Numbered from the stretch's first letter, positions 47,261 through 59,277 are shown. The stretch is DNA of 64,000 nt from Gonocerus acuteangulatus (GCA_946811695.1 OX328124.1:33068203-33132202); one strand, 5' to 3'. Numbers and translations are program-made. The notes: generated by a model not told the origin, from the sequence alone.

Positions 47261-48616
47261 CGTATTGCGTCATCGGGTGTCGGGATAAAGGGGCTTCATT
47301 TCCCAAAGGGAGAAATCGCGCTAGAATGTCCAAATACGTTGAATTTACTATTGGGCTAGGCACATCTCCAATGAACGTGGCGGCTTCTATCTTTCGTGTA
47401 CTGACAGCACCTCCGCCGAGACCTGACGCAAGACTCGGAATGACTGAGTTGATCCCTACCTCCTGGTGAAGCAGTGGGGATAGGCAGTGGGGATGAGCCA
47501 GTGGCCACTCCTCCAACCACGCAGGTAAACAGTGGGGTTATTGAACTCTTATACCCTTCTCCAGCATCACGTAGACCGTCAGGAATTTTAGGATCTCAAG
47601 GAAGCAGTGTGTGGTCCCGGCGAGTTTTACTGTTAGTACTCTTAATGTGATTTAATAGTCTGTAATCATTTACAAAACGAATATGGAGGAAGATGAATGG
47701 CGAAATGATAAGTCGCTTGCTGCATTTAAGGCTGACCTACTTAGGAGAATGAACATAGCGCGCCATTTGTGAAGGATTTCTTCCAGGAATTATAGCCCTT
47801 CGATACTTAATACAACATGATTCAATTAGCAAATCTTTATTCTTTAGAAAAAATAACTCTCCTGGCCACGATTTGACCCTAGAACCATTTTTCTACAGAC
47901 CATTACGCAAGAGGGCTTCATATCGCAGCATTAGAAGTTAATCTGCTAACACAATCCAACTAACATCAGAGTCCCGGTAGTTATAGCCTGTTCTGATACA
48001 CGGGAAAGTTCAATTCCGCTGGCTTTGAGAGGTCAGACAAAGGAGTGTCTAATATTTGTCAATAATTAGTCAAAGTATTGATATCGTCGATACAAAAGCA
48101 AACTAACGAATATGAAATTCACCACTTTTCAGAGTGGAAAAGTATTAATATAACGTTTTTTTGGACAGTCAAATATTCGGCAGATTTGACCTTTTGATAG
48201 TGGAATACTTTCCCTTTAATAGAGTGAAGTCAGATTGAAGAATTTGCCGTAAATAAGTCCAGCAGAAATTATTAACGATGGACAATGAAAGATGCATTTT
48301 TTCATATTCGTTAGTTTGCATTAGTATATATTATATACTAATGATGTTAAATACGGTGCAAATGATCCCAGCAATCGACGCACCTTAATAGATCAATAAA
48401 TAAAACTTAGTCAAAACTAAGACTAAAAACGTTTTAAACCTAATAGTAATAAGGTTATATTAGAGAGAACTTTTACCGGTAATTTCTTGCACGCGAAATA
48501 TACGCCCTTTTCTCTCCAACGAAACCATCTACTGAATAATAATTGATAAATAATAGTTATTATTTATCAATTGTTATTATTTATCAATGGCTATTATTTA
48601 TTGAAGTTGTGTTAAG

Positions 48617-48961
48617 AAGGAGAGACCAAGTCAGGAACGAAAGGATACGGAGTGATGTGGGAGTAGCTTCCTTGAAGGAAACAGTGGAGAAGAGGCAGCT
48701 AAGGTGGTTTGGGCATGTATGCAGGATGAGCGAAGACCGAGATCCGCGAAAGTTCTTTGAGGTTCGGCCCACTGGACGTCGTCCACGAGGAAGGCCGAGA
48801 TTACCCTGGATGGACCACATTTCCAGGCTTGGACAGGAAAAGGGAAAGAGTCTGAACTCCATGAAAGCGCTGGCTCGGGATCGCGATGTTTGGCGGTCTT
48901 GGATTGAGGCACCTCCACGCTGAAAGGCACAAAGGAGGATGATAAAGAAGAAGAAGAAGAA
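48617..48961 (+). pseudogene. 5'-truncated RTE-like non-LTR retrotransposon tail
   Basis: Encodes the C-terminus of an endonuclease/reverse-transcriptase ORF: RQLRWFGHVCRMSEDRDPRK, then GRRPRGRPRLPWMDHISR and DRDVWRSWIEAPPR with stop at 48921-48923. R-x-L-R-W-x-G-H-V-x-R-M and G-R-P-R-x-x-W are typical of these tails. The 3' end is (GAA)n. Flanked by GTGTTAAG (48609-48616, 48962-48969). Confidence 0.85.
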
Positions 48962-49055
48962 GTGTTAAGATTATCTCCCTTGCCTGACCTACCAAAGCCT
49001 TCCCTTGCCCTAAACGTGACATAATCAGTTTTTATTGAGCTTAAGTAGTTTGTTG

Positions 49056-49329
49056 CATGGGCGTATATAAGGGGGGGGCTGAGGGGGCTGCAGCCCACCC
49101 AAAATTTTGATTTGATCGGTAACAATTTCATAAAACCCTTAAAAATAAATTAAATAAGATCATTTAGTTCATAAAACGTATTCTATTTTGGGTGTAATAG
49201 TGTTTACGTTGGCTAAAACTGTTCCAAGTTCTAAATTTTTAGTATTCCATACACCGGAAATGGTCTCAGCCCCCCCCCCCCCGAAATTTTCCCAGCCCCC
49301 TCCGAAATTATTTTCTATATACGCCCATG
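49056..49329. mobile_element. hAT-type MITE, 274 bp, G-rich ends
   Basis: Ends CATGGGCGTATATAAGGGGG and the inverse of CATGGGCGTATATAGAAAAT; flanks GTTTGTTG and GCTTGTTG (8 bp, 7 matching). Inside are C/G runs, so replication slippage is likely. Inserted in a family R repeat that continues on both sides. Confidence 0.7.
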
Positions 49330-49580
49330 GCTTGTTGCTCATTGTAATGAAAATGCAAATGGCGGAACCGTCGGGAATATTTCCCTCAGAATATCTGCGC
49401 GGATTAGTACTATTTTATCGAAATGAACGGGTATATCCGTTAAGGTGAAAAGAAGTCAAGGAATAGTTGGTATCTGGCTAAGAGAAAACCTTTCATAAGT
49501 AGGTTGTCGAATTTGTCACAAAATATTTACTATACCAATTTCAAGCTTTCCAAATGACACAAGGGATAATAAGCACGCTG

Positions 49581-49620
49581 TGGAAACGCGCTAAGATGAC
49601 GGAATTCCTCCGAGACTTTA
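49581..49620 (-). repeat. HINE-like family A 5' block fragment
   Basis: GGAAACGCGCTAAGATGACG then GAATTCCTCCGAGACTT, the 5' block inverted. Truncated. Confidence 0.55.
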
Positions 49621-49749
49621 TTTAATGGCCGTAAGTATTGTTAGCTAAAAAAATGTCATATTTCCATTGATACTCAGTGATGTTTCGCGGTTAGTTCTTC
49701 ACCAAATAAATAAAAAAATAAAACAAAAATATTCAAAACATCTTTTAGC

Positions 49750-49792
49750 GCGTTCTCTTTCTCCCTCCATAGGGAAGAAACCCGTTTATGAG

Positions 49793-49833
<41 letters not shown>
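49750..49833 (-). repeat. HINE-like family A 3' block and (TA)n
   Basis: TTAGCGCGTTCTCTTTCTCC and CTCCATAGGGAAGAAACCCG, then a (TA)n tract 49796-49833. Confidence 0.55.
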
Positions 49834-49838
<5 letters not shown>

Positions 49839-49905
49839 TGTTATGAAAATTTAAATTGATTAATAATTGAATTTGTACGGGTCGTCTTGGGTTCATATAC
49901 AATTT

Positions 49906-49910
<5 letters not shown>

Positions 49911-49971
<61 letters not shown>

Positions 49972-50001
49972 GGCGCATCTACAACTTGGCCATTAGCGCC
50001 G
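49911..50001 (-). mobile_element. SINE family 1, 5'-truncated, long poly(T)
   Basis: About 58 T followed by GGCGCATCTACAACTTGGCC. Perfect 12-bp duplication ACAATTTAGAGT (49899-49910, 50002-50013). The long pure tail suggests a young insertion. Confidence 0.85.
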
Positions 50002-50286
50002 ACAATTTAGAGTAATCTCAAAATATAAAACATGGCTAGCTATACGAATCTTATTACCTCAAAATAATATAAAAACTACACTGTTTAACATAAATTACCT
50101 TAAATCCAAATAAACTCCTCTTGATTTGTTTTATCTTCTTTGAAACTTCTTCAAAGCACCACACAACCTAAACCTGCTAGTCGGAGTATATGTAGCAAAC
50201 TAAAAACTGAGAAATTTTTGTCAAGTTATCATTTTACATTACTAAGAAGTAGTAAGATATTTCTTGATGATAGTTGGGATATCACT

Positions 50287-50290
<4 letters not shown>

Positions 50291-50343
<53 letters not shown>
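50291..50343. repeat. (TA)n, left flank of second palindrome
   Basis: About 53 bp TA; with the 50771-50801 array it brackets the palindrome. Confidence 0.95.
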
Positions 50344-50347
<4 letters not shown>

Positions 50348-50357
50348 TTGTTTTTTT

Positions 50358-50736
50358 TAGCCAATAGGTCATAAAACACTCCTTTCAGTTCATGTATTTT
50401 ATTATTTTCACCCTAACCGGTTTCGAGCTATTCTGCTCCTCCTCAAAGGGTATTTCCTAAAATTATTTGTACATTATACATGTTTAATTTGAATGGAACA
50501 ATTACATATTTACAACATTGTGTGTATACTTACATTCGATGGTCTTTTCCCATCACGTACAATAGTATATACACAATGTTGTAAATATGTAATTGTTCCA
50601 ATCAAATTATACATGTATAATGTACAAATAATTTTAGGAAATACCCTTTGAGGAGGAGCAGAATAGCTCGAAACCGTTTAGGGTGAAGATAATAAAATAC
50701 ATGAAGTGAAAGGAGTGTTTTATGACCTATTGGCTA
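50358..50736. mobile_element. Near-perfect 2 x 173 bp palindrome (foldback)
   Basis: Arms 50358-50530 and 50564-50736 are inverted copies around a 33-nt loop. Each arm has the hairpin motif TTGAGGA, G, GAGC/GCTC, GAAAC followed by AATAAA (+ strand 50648-50674; - strand 50446-50420). Bracketed by (TA)n like the 4.6-kb palindrome, but with unrelated arm sequence. Confidence 0.85.
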
Positions 50737-50769
50737 CAAAAAGAATATTGGTCAACAATGGAAGAAAAA

Positions 50770-50770
<1 letters not shown>

Positions 50771-50801
<31 letters not shown>
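50771..50801. repeat. (TA)n, right flank of second palindrome
   Basis: Short TA array; a HINE-like fragment (reverse, to 50957) follows. Confidence 0.9.
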
Positions 50802-50806
<5 letters not shown>

Positions 50807-50957
50807 TCTTTTCGCTCTCTCCCCCAATGAAAAATGTTCCGATATTCATGAAATTTGGTACAAAAATCTTTCGTCTAATTTGAAAGGTCATTTTCAAGGC
50901 GATATCTGTAACCGTTTCCGAGAAACATTCATCGTCGTTTGCGAGTCGGACTTTTTT
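50802..50957 (-). repeat. HINE-like family A fragment
   Basis: Inverted phrase GAAATTTGGTACAAAAATCT, then AACCGTTTCCGAGAAA and a terminal TGCGAGTCGGACTTTTT, the first bases of the 5' block. The middle is deleted. Confidence 0.55.
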
Positions 50958-51220
50958 TTGTAGGTTTTCTCAAATATGTCAAAAAACGGGTGGGGATTCG
51001 TGGTATGTGGACAGCTCACTAAATTTACTACGAAAACGTAGTAAATCTTTAATTTTAATTTTTTTCAAAACTGAAATTCATTCTTTTTATTTTATTGTTC
51101 TGTTTCTACTCCTTGTGTTATATCTGCTTCTTTCATTTCATTTATTTATTATTATTATTGTCTTATAATTTCCATCTTTTCTTTATAGGAAAAGTCTGAG
51201 GTCAAGCTTAATTAAATTCG

Positions 51221-51830
51221 CCTTATTATGATCATTACCTCAAACCATAAATATTTAATTTATTTATTTCAGCTCCTTACGCATAATGTTTCGGCCTTTA
51301 GGCCATTTTCAACTCACTAGAAGAAAAATAAAATAAGGGTTAATTTCACACTAAACCTTCTTATTTATCATTTACATTAATATAACCACCCTATGTCAAT
51401 ATTTGTATATTATTTAAAACTTTATTTTACCTTAAAAACAGGTCTTTAATCCTGGCATATTTCTCAACCACTAAACATTAAACCTTACAATTATTATTAT
51501 ATATATTATTATTAAATTATTTCAATTCCACATCAATTACATTATTAAAACCTCAAATTTCTTTTATAGTTATAAATCCAATTCTTAAGCTCAGCCTTTT
51601 CATCATTTTCTTTACTATCCCCCACAACAACAAGAATATTTCGAGACCTAAAATACTTATCTATGCATATCATAAATATACCTAACATTCAACACAATTT
51701 AAATTAAAATAATAAATTTTTCTTTTAGTGGTTTGGAATGACCTAAGGGCTGAAAAGTTATGTGAAAGGAGTTGAAACATATAAATGAAATATTTATGAT
51801 TTGATTTGATGATCATAATACGGTGTTTTA
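51221..51830. mobile_element. Foldback element with GGCC hairpin motif
   Basis: Left arm 51221-51320 and right arm about 51735-51830 are inverted copies (ATTATGATCAT, CATAAATATTT, CTCCTT and TTTCAGCC-type phrases). The left arm carries, on the - strand, TTGAAAA, T, GGCC taaa GGCC, GAAAC (51312-51288) and an AATAAA. Confidence 0.6.
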
Positions 51831-51844
51831 ATATTATTTTTTTT

Positions 51845-51997
51845 AGCATAAATATGCTTTAGCGATGACTAAACGTGAAAAAAACGTTACAAAAAAGTGT
51901 CCGCTGGCGGGGTAGCCATGTACGAAAAAGAAGACTGTATGTTATACAGTAAATTACATAGTTTTGTCGGGTGGAGCTAAAGCATATTTATGTTGCT
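51845..51997. mobile_element. Small MITE
   Basis: AGCATAAATATGCTTTAGC at the left and its near inverse GCTAAAGCATATTTATGTTGCT at the right, 153 bp, non-coding. Confidence 0.5.
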
Positions 51998-52146
51998 GAA
52001 TTGGATTTTTTTAATGTATTTTACTATTTTTTCATTTTATTTATTTATTTTTGTTTAAACATTTAACTTAGACTCACTCTTCGTAAAAATAAGCTCATCT
52101 GTTATAAATATGTAAATACTCTTTCTCTAATAAAGAGCATTAATTA

Positions 52147-52332
52147 TTTATTTTAAGAATTTTAGGACGGGTTATCTATAGGTTACAACCCTTATATAGC
52201 CAGGATAAGGCTGATGCCTTTTATTTCTTCCCAAAGAAAAGCCATCACCCCATAGTAGGAATCGAACCCACGACCCTTGGCACGGAGTGTTAAGTGCTCA
52301 TGCCTTATCACTCGCGGCCACCGGGCCTCCAA
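52147..52332 (-). mobile_element. SINE family 2, reverse copy
   Basis: AATTTTAGGACGGGTTATC, AGGATAAGGCTGATGCCTTT, AAAGAAAAGCCATCACCCC, inverted B box GGAATCGAACCC, and head end GGCCACCGGGCCTCC. Confidence 0.8.
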
Positions 52333-52690
52333 GGGCAATAATATTTGGCACTTGAAGTAAGCTTTTTTAATAAATTATTTTCGTTTACTAATATATTTTC
52401 ACAACAGAGTAGAAACACAGAGAATTTTGATTTTGGGTTGTAGAGCTTAGTTGGTTTAAGAGAGCGGAAGTGGATAGAGAATGCCGTGACAGTGGGCAAT
52501 AAAGGAAAATAGGTTGGATCGATCTGGAGGTAGTGTGCCCCATCTTCCAAGCAGACTCCTTCCGTTCTATCTTAAAGCAAAGGACATGTGTTGGAACAAG
52601 AAAGCTCTGGTGCTACCTTTCCTTCCGAAAACTCCATGAAAGCCTGACTACTATTTCGATAATTGATTATCATGAATTTCAATATTTAAT
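52333..52690. other. Intergenic, nothing recognised
   Basis: No coding frame or element recognised. Confidence 0.4.
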
Positions 52691-52693
52691 TTG

Positions 52694-52698
<5 letters not shown>

Positions 52699-52751
<53 letters not shown>
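52699..52751. repeat. (TA)n microsatellite
   Basis: About 53 bp TA, left of the hairpin motif at 52.83 kb. Confidence 0.95.
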
Positions 52752-52755
<4 letters not shown>

Positions 52756-52827
52756 ACTCTACATTTTTAGTGTTTTGTATGTAGTAAAACTACATTTTAT
52801 AGTTAATATGAGTTTATTTATGCCAAG

Positions 52828-52857
52828 GTTTCGGCTTGACATACAAGCCTTCTTCAG
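52828..52857 (-). repeat. CTGAAGA-hairpin-GAAAC motif, best conserved copy
   Basis: On the - strand: CTGAAGA (52857-52851), spacer A, stem GGCTT / AAGCC, GAAAC (52832-52828), then AATAAA nearby. (TA)n arrays lie on both sides. Confidence 0.75.
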
Positions 52858-52909
52858 GGCTATGGAGGAGAGGGAGAACTGTCTCGTTTCGTGGAGGCTA
52901 ATTTTATTT

Positions 52910-53112
<203 letters not shown>

Positions 53113-53587
53113 ACACATAAAAGAAAATTAATTTGTGTTCGAAAAACCCGTATTTTATTAATTATATTAATTAATAAGAATCATTCCTGAGAATGTATGT
53201 GATGTAAGCCAGTTTGGATTTCCAGCTCAAGAGTTTCAGAACTAAATTATATAGTTTATATTCGTAACCAGAATCACCAACATCGTAAATGTCAATTACA
53301 ATTTTAAATTTCAAATAAAACTCTTATTTGTCTAACAAAAAGTACTTTTCCCTCATTGTCGATACCATTTCTCCACTTCTGCAAATGTTGTCAATGAATA
53401 TTAAAAAATAAAACTTGAGTTTTTTCATCATGTTTTCCACGTTGGAGTAACCCTCCAGCGTGGGAGTTTATTTATCTACGTATGCCATCCTTTCTGGATA
53501 CTACACGTATTTTGATTAGGTATTTACGTAAAATAATGAATTATTTTACAATTAATATGAATACTGAAATCAAATGACAATAATAAA

Positions 53588-54957
53588 AGTCCGTCACGCA
53601 GGAGCTGCATAACTAAGCACTTTCCTCAGAATTTGGGTAGTGTAGACTGCTTTCCAGAACAATTTGCTTAAAATATCCCACATAAATAAAATAAAAACGT
53701 GAATAGTTCTCATTTTGTAATGAGTAACTGATCAATTATTAATTTGCATCCAGAGTTATGTTTACACATGGTACCTACTACACTACGTAATAAATACAAA
53801 AATCCTCATATTATCGTATTTTGATCTAACGCAGGAACAGGATACAGTCACTCTAGTGGTAGAAAGCGCTCCTTGCGGCGCCTTTGTGAACCTACGTCTG
53901 CCGGCTTTTCTATTCAAATATATTACAAATTAAACCCCCGCTTTCCGATTGACCGATTCAGCTCATTTTTACAACACTTCTTTCTCATGAGTTACCCACG
54001 ACGTATACAGCGTTTCGTTACAATACAGCAGAAATTACGACCGGTATGAGTATATTAGGAATTTGGGTCCGGAGTAAACCCCCCCTTCTAATGAACCGAT
54101 TTAGTTTCTTTTTACAACACATATTTACCTGTAGATTACCACTACGAATACCGAGTTTCGTCGAAATATACCAAAAATCACGGCTGGTAGTGGCGAATTG
54201 GTATTGTGGGTCCGGAGTAAACCCCCCCTCCTAATGAACCGATTTCGTTTATTTTTACAACACATATTTACCTGTGGATTAGCACTACGAATACCGAGTT
54301 TCGTCGAAATATACCAAAAATCACGGCTGGTAGTGGCGAATTGGTATTGTGGGTCCGGAGTAAACCCCCCCTCCTAATGAACCGATTTTGTTTATTTTTA
54401 CAACACATATTTACCTGTGGATTAGCACTACGAATACCGAGTTTCGTCGAAATATACCAAAAATCACGGCTGGTAGTGGCGAATTGGTATTGTGGGTCCG
54501 GAGTAAACCCCCCCTTCTAATGAACCGATTTAGTTCATTTTTATATCTCACTTTTCTCTCTATATTAACACTACGAATACCAAGTTTCGTTGAAATATAA
54601 CAAATATTACGGCTGACATAGTCAAATAAGTGTTTTGGGTTCGGGGTAAACCCCCCTTTCCGGTGGACCGACTTTGGTGGTTAACGAACTCGTTCAATCG
54701 TTTGCTAATTGAATGCTATATACCAAGTTTCGTGACGAAAAAACAAAAACTCTGGCCGCTATCGTGTTAACAGACACATATATATATATATATATATATA
54801 TATGCATATATATATATATATAGATATATATAAATTTTAACGGGGGTCATTTTCGGTGTCTACTAGGTAGGATCGATAAAGATTTGAAGAAATTTTTCGA
54901 AAATTCCGTCATGAGTCCAACCTCAATAGCTACTTTCCTTCGGAGGAAAGTGCTAAA
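53588..54957 (+). mobile_element. HINE-like family B, copy 2, with 143-bp tandem repeats
   Basis: 5' block AAGTCCGTCACGCAGGAGCT and arm AAGCACTTTCC. Exact 143-bp monomers: GGGTCCGGAG-type repeats at 54066, 54209, 54352, 54495 and 54638. Then GCTATATACCAAGTTTCGTG, (TA)n at 54779-54830, and a 3' block ending in hairpin ACTTTCCT tcgg AGGAAAGT, whose arm inverts the 5' one. Confidence 0.65.
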
Positions 54958-55029
54958 AATAAAAATAAAACGAAAACACATAAAAAAAAAAATATTATAC
55001 ATATGTAAATAACATAATACATATGTGGG

Positions 55030-55558
55030 CATTCAGATGAGTTCACTGATATTTTTTAGGTCCAGTTGTTTAATAAATGCATCAAATTCCTTAAAATATG
55101 TAAGTAGTAAGTCAGGTTTGTGAGTGGGCCAAGTTCCGTCCTGTAAGGTAATGTCCTTAATGAGTTTTGTCGTGGGTCCGTCCAGTAATGTACAGTCGAA
55201 CAGGAGATGGTCGCAAGTCTGTTCAGTTGTATTGTCGCATTTACATGTGTTAGTAGTTATAAGTTTAAATTTATGTAAATAACTTTTCGTCGGTCCATAT
55301 CCTGATATGAATTGAGTCATTTTAAAGTTGTTAAGAGTTATATTTTGTCTGTTGTGTATTGTAGGTATGAATTTGTGTAAATGTCTTCCTTTGGTTGTAT
55401 TCGTCCCTCGTTCGTCCCATTTTTGCATTCATTTGTCTCGTAGTAGTGTTTTAATAGTCTGTGATGAAAGTTTAGAGTAAATTATAGGTAATGTCGTGTC
55501 CTTTGAAGCAGATTTTGCAAGTAAGTCAACTGTCTTGTTCCCTAATAGTCCAGAATGT

Positions 55559-55609
<51 letters not shown>

Positions 55610-55760
55610 GGCACATCTACATCTAGGTCATTAGCGCCGACAGAATGTCCTTTAATCCAGGTTATTGTAACTGTCACACTTTTCCATTGCACATAATAAG
55701 TAGTGTTAGTAGTGTTCTAATGTGCTCAGTCTGTTCGTTATGATTTTGGCTGTTGTATAT
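55030..55760 (-). pseudogene. Non-LTR retrotransposon: RNase H and C-terminus, broken
   Basis: Reverse strand. Upstream part reads VTVTITWIKGHSG, then LLGNKTVDLLAKSASKDT (RNase H motif W-I-x-G-H-S-G-x-x-G-N-x-x-x-D-x-L-A). A TGA stands where Trp is expected (RDK*MQKW). The ORF continues to CDNTTEQTCDHLLFDC, a C-x(n)-C-H-C tail, with stop near 55033. A truncated SINE (55564-55640) splits the RNase H part. Confidence 0.8.
55564..55640 (-). mobile_element. SINE family 1, 5'-truncated
   Basis: Long poly(T), then GGCACATCTACATCTAGGTC. Perfect 13-bp duplication CAGAATGTCCTTT (55551-55563, 55641-55653). Confidence 0.85.
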
Positions 55761-55909
55761 GCGTGCTATGTTCAATAAATTTTATTGTTGAGTTTATTCA
55801 ACAATAAAATTTATTGAAATATATGTTACTAAATATTTTTAGTATCGGCTAACTGGATTTTTAAATGAATCAATATTTAATGCAGCAAACTATTTCCAAA
55901 AGAGTAGCA

Positions 55910-56095
55910 GTTGAAATCTAAGCTATGCACCTCACTATTGTGCTGAGGTGCACTTTAATGAAATTTAAGCAATTGAAGAGCACCTCAGCACAATAAAAAA
56001 TGAGGTGCACTATTGCTAAGATCTCTTTAATGTTTATTTGCTGTTAAACATTAAAGAAATATAAGCAATCGAAGCGCACCTCACTTTTTATTGAG
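55910..56095. repeat. Cluster of inverted GCACCTCA repeats
   Basis: GCACCTCA or its inverse TGAGGTGC occurs five times in about 170 bp, including GCTGAGGTGC / GCACCTCAGC pairs, so several alternative hairpins can form. Class unknown. Confidence 0.6.
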
Positions 56096-56140
56096 CTTTA
56101 ATAATTACTTCTGTCGTCCTACAGTATGTTACGTATAATT

Positions 56141-56368
56141 GAAGGGGTCGGGCAAAATAGTGCCAAGCAACATTTTTATCAAAACTTTACTGTAGCTGCT
56201 TTACGATGGATATTAGGTGGAACTATCAGTTGAAATGGTTAGAGCAACAGGATTAAGTAGCATACAGTTCTTGAAGTCATATTTTAGTAGCATTTGCATC
56301 CAACATATAGCAGCTACAATTCAGTTTCGTTAAAATGTTGCTTGGCACTATTTTGCCCTAACCCCTTC
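56141..56368. mobile_element. MITE, 228 bp, 38-bp TIRs
   Basis: GAAGGGGTCGGGCAAAATAG... and the inverse of GAAGGGGTTAGGGCAAAATA; pairing continues through TGCCAAGCAACATTTT and TGTAGCTGCT. No clear duplication. Confidence 0.75.
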
Positions 56369-56959
56369 CATTACAGCATTTTATTCCTGTTTTGTTACAG
56401 TTCTGAGTTATTATACTAACAAAAAAATAACAAATCCTTGTCTTGAATCACACATTGAAAATGGATAATCACTCAATTAATTCAGCTAATATGAATTATC
56501 TGAGTAATGTCTATTCCGCCCTGATGATGTAGGCCTCCAAGTCTAGGTGGGATTTCAGCCTGAGTGACCTCATCAAATAGCAGTAACATTGAATCACCGC
56601 TTCACTATGGAGCGTTGACCTGTCAGATTTTCGAAGAATGGTCCGATAGTTCTGTGATGATATTAGGAAGCTTATTTGGGAGAGAAATTTTTGGGTCGAG
56701 AGAAAAATAGTAGTACTGTAAAGGAAATAACACTTTTTCTGGAATATGTATATATTATTTTTACTTTTATGGGAATATCAGGTTTTACATTTGCAAAATT
56801 TCTCATAAATTAAAATAAAAAAACTGTATTGATCTGAAAATTAAAATGTATTATGATTTTTAAACAAAATAGAAGAATATTTACAAAAGTAGATTAACAA
56901 GAAAATATCATATATTTGTCTTTAACAAAATTAGAATTTATTGTCTTAAATGGCATTAA

Positions 56960-57540
56960 ATAACTTCTTTCATTTTATTTTGCATACTTATGAATAAATT
57001 TTTAATCAAATCTTAAGAGGTGTTGTCTCAATCCTCCAATACAGCCGATTTGAGCATTTCAAGGGTAGTAGGAGGGGAATCCTGTGAAGTAACCTTCATT
57101 TTAAGTTTGTTCGATTAGATTAAGGTTTGAACTTCTCACAGACGGTTACGAATCCCTGGTGAGCTCAGGTACTCAGAAACACAAGCCGCCTTATGCGGCC
57201 GTGCGTTATCATGCATAAACATGCTTCTGCGCCAATGACAGGCATATAAAGCACTCATCGTGATCTTGTAATATCATTACCACATGCCTTAAAGCATTCA
57301 AGGGCCCTCCTTTGATCGGAACCAACTCCGTAAGTACCTCCCAAGAAATACCATCCCAGAACATGATAGTGCTGCACTGACTATTCCTTTCTCCAGGTAT
57401 TTGCGACATTTTTTTACGACCATCTGGACTGTTAAGGCCCACTCTTAATGAAGAGGATATTTTTCCATTCTTTTTCAGGCCAAGATTGGCGTTCTTTAAG
57501 AAAAGCACTAAGCTATTTTGTACTTGCACAGTTTGTGGCG
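56960..57540 (-). pseudogene. Tc1-like transposase, C-terminal half
   Basis: Reverse strand: STIMFWDGISWEVLTELVPI, then frameshift to FMHDNARPHKAACVSEYL and SSPGIRNRL. The H-D-N-A-R-P-H motif holds the second catalytic Asp of Tc1 transposases. After a stop, NLIEQT and LEMLKSAVLEDWDNTS-like text follow, as expected near the C-terminus. The first Asp region and the ends are missing. Confidence 0.8.
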
Positions 57541-57889
57541 TCGAGAAGTATGAGAGGATGAGAATTGAACGCTCAAGTAAACATATATATTAAGCGACTC
57601 ACATTACGATCGGTTCTTTCTTACTTCTTAGCCATGAAGTGCCGAAACGTTAGTAATAAAAACTCATTTCAACAGTAATTTGGGTCCAGAGTTAACCCTC
57701 CTATCAGATTGATCGATTTTGCTGGTACCTCCTCATAACAAGGAATATCAAATGACTAGACCCGCAAAGAAGAAATACTGAAGGATTAAAAAAAAAAAAA
57801 TAAAATGAGGAAAAGGAGAGGCGAAAAACAATAATTTGGTGAGGAAAAACAGATATTTCGAGGAATGATGAGTAAAGAGAGTAAATGGA

Positions 57890-57968
57890 GATGTTGAGCT
57901 TGGAGGGGAGAGAGCGAGAGAGAGGAGAGAGAGAGAGAGAGAGAGAGAGTGAGAGAGGGTGAGAGAGG
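57890..57968. repeat. (GA)n microsatellite
   Basis: Imperfect GA repeat on the + strand; the mirror (TC)n array follows 140 bp later. Confidence 0.9.
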
Positions 57969-58098
57969 GAGGATAGAGTTCAATAACCCCGTGGCCTTGC
58001 TACGACTTACTATGACCAGGAGGGCAGCCGCTAGAGGACTAATTGTGAGGACACCATCTCTCGGTGCTTACCTCACACAATACTTCCTCACACCTACT

Positions 58099-58239
<141 letters not shown>

Positions 58240-58710
58240 AAGATTTCGGACCTTCTGCTTGACTGATGTATTAGTCAGTCTGTCACCAATTTTTGTAAAC
58301 ATCTGATGCATTTTAGAAACCATAGAAACTGAATATCGATAACCAATAAGAACGTTCTGTGTTACTTTGTTATTTTAGTATGTCGAATCTCCCAGATCTG
58401 CAGCAATAACAATTAACCCTTATCCTAGAAAGATGTTTTGCAAGTTTTTGTGGTTTACCACACATAATCACTGATACAACCTGTTGATAGTCTGCCATAA
58501 AATGCTACCAACTGCATAGCCGTATGCCCCTGTGAGGAAAAGAGAAAAATAGTTGTACCCCACCCTCATTTATGAAAACATTGCTAAAGTCAAGGTGTCA
58601 TGTGTGATTTAGGAAACATACCGTCAGTGTAAGTTTGAGAAAGCAGCATTTATGATGAATCCCCTTCATGGACACGAGTTAATTTTAATAACGATTTTCA
58701 TAAAACTCTT

Positions 58711-59013
58711 GTGGACTCAGAGCCACAAATAACAGTGGATCAGAAGGCAGAAAAGATGGATTCATCTCATGGATTAAAAACCGCTCGCGAATATGAAAAT
58801 AAGTGTTATTTTATCGTAGTAATGCTTGAACACTTCAATCATTATCCGAGTGAGTTTGGTTTTATATTTGAAGCAGTACCACCAGCGTCCGGCCAAATCA
58901 ATGTCAAGAAATCTTGGTCTTCGTCAAGGCCTCAGCCGAGATTACAAGCGCTACCACAAGCACTTAATAAGGAGTTTACGAAAGCGTTTGAGTTTATTCC
59001 GTGCCAAATTTAA
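58711..59013 (+). other. Open frame of 100 codons, unrecognised
   Basis: Reads MDSEPQITVDQKAEKMDSSH and ends EFTKAFEFIPCQI. Not low-complexity and free of TA/TC repeats, but no domain, splice signal or neighbour supports it. Probably a chance frame or unknown repeat remnant. Confidence 0.15.
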
Positions 59014-59277
59014 ATGAATAATTCGCCATTGAGTCAGCTGTACATAACATTTAAAACGCCAAAATCATTAAATGTTACGATTTTTTTTAATGCTTCTCGG
59101 TCATTAACCCATCGCTATACATAGTTCTACGTTCATACGTCTCGCAGGCAAGATTCGGATCCCGCATGAAAAGTCAGCAACCACTGGGACACCCCTTTAT
59201 TATTAGACTGTGTTATTTAAACACATGCTTCGGCTATAAGGCGTAAATAAAGGCTAAGAAATGTGCTCGGTTATGAG

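Noticed and set aside
47154..47516. 120-codon reverse ORF
   Set aside because: Overlaps a tRNA-like SINE fragment; no domain and no splice context.
54046..54600. Repeated direct arrays, considered as a CRISPR array
   Set aside because: Units are 143 bp with no short repeat/variable spacer alternation, in a eukaryotic transposable element.
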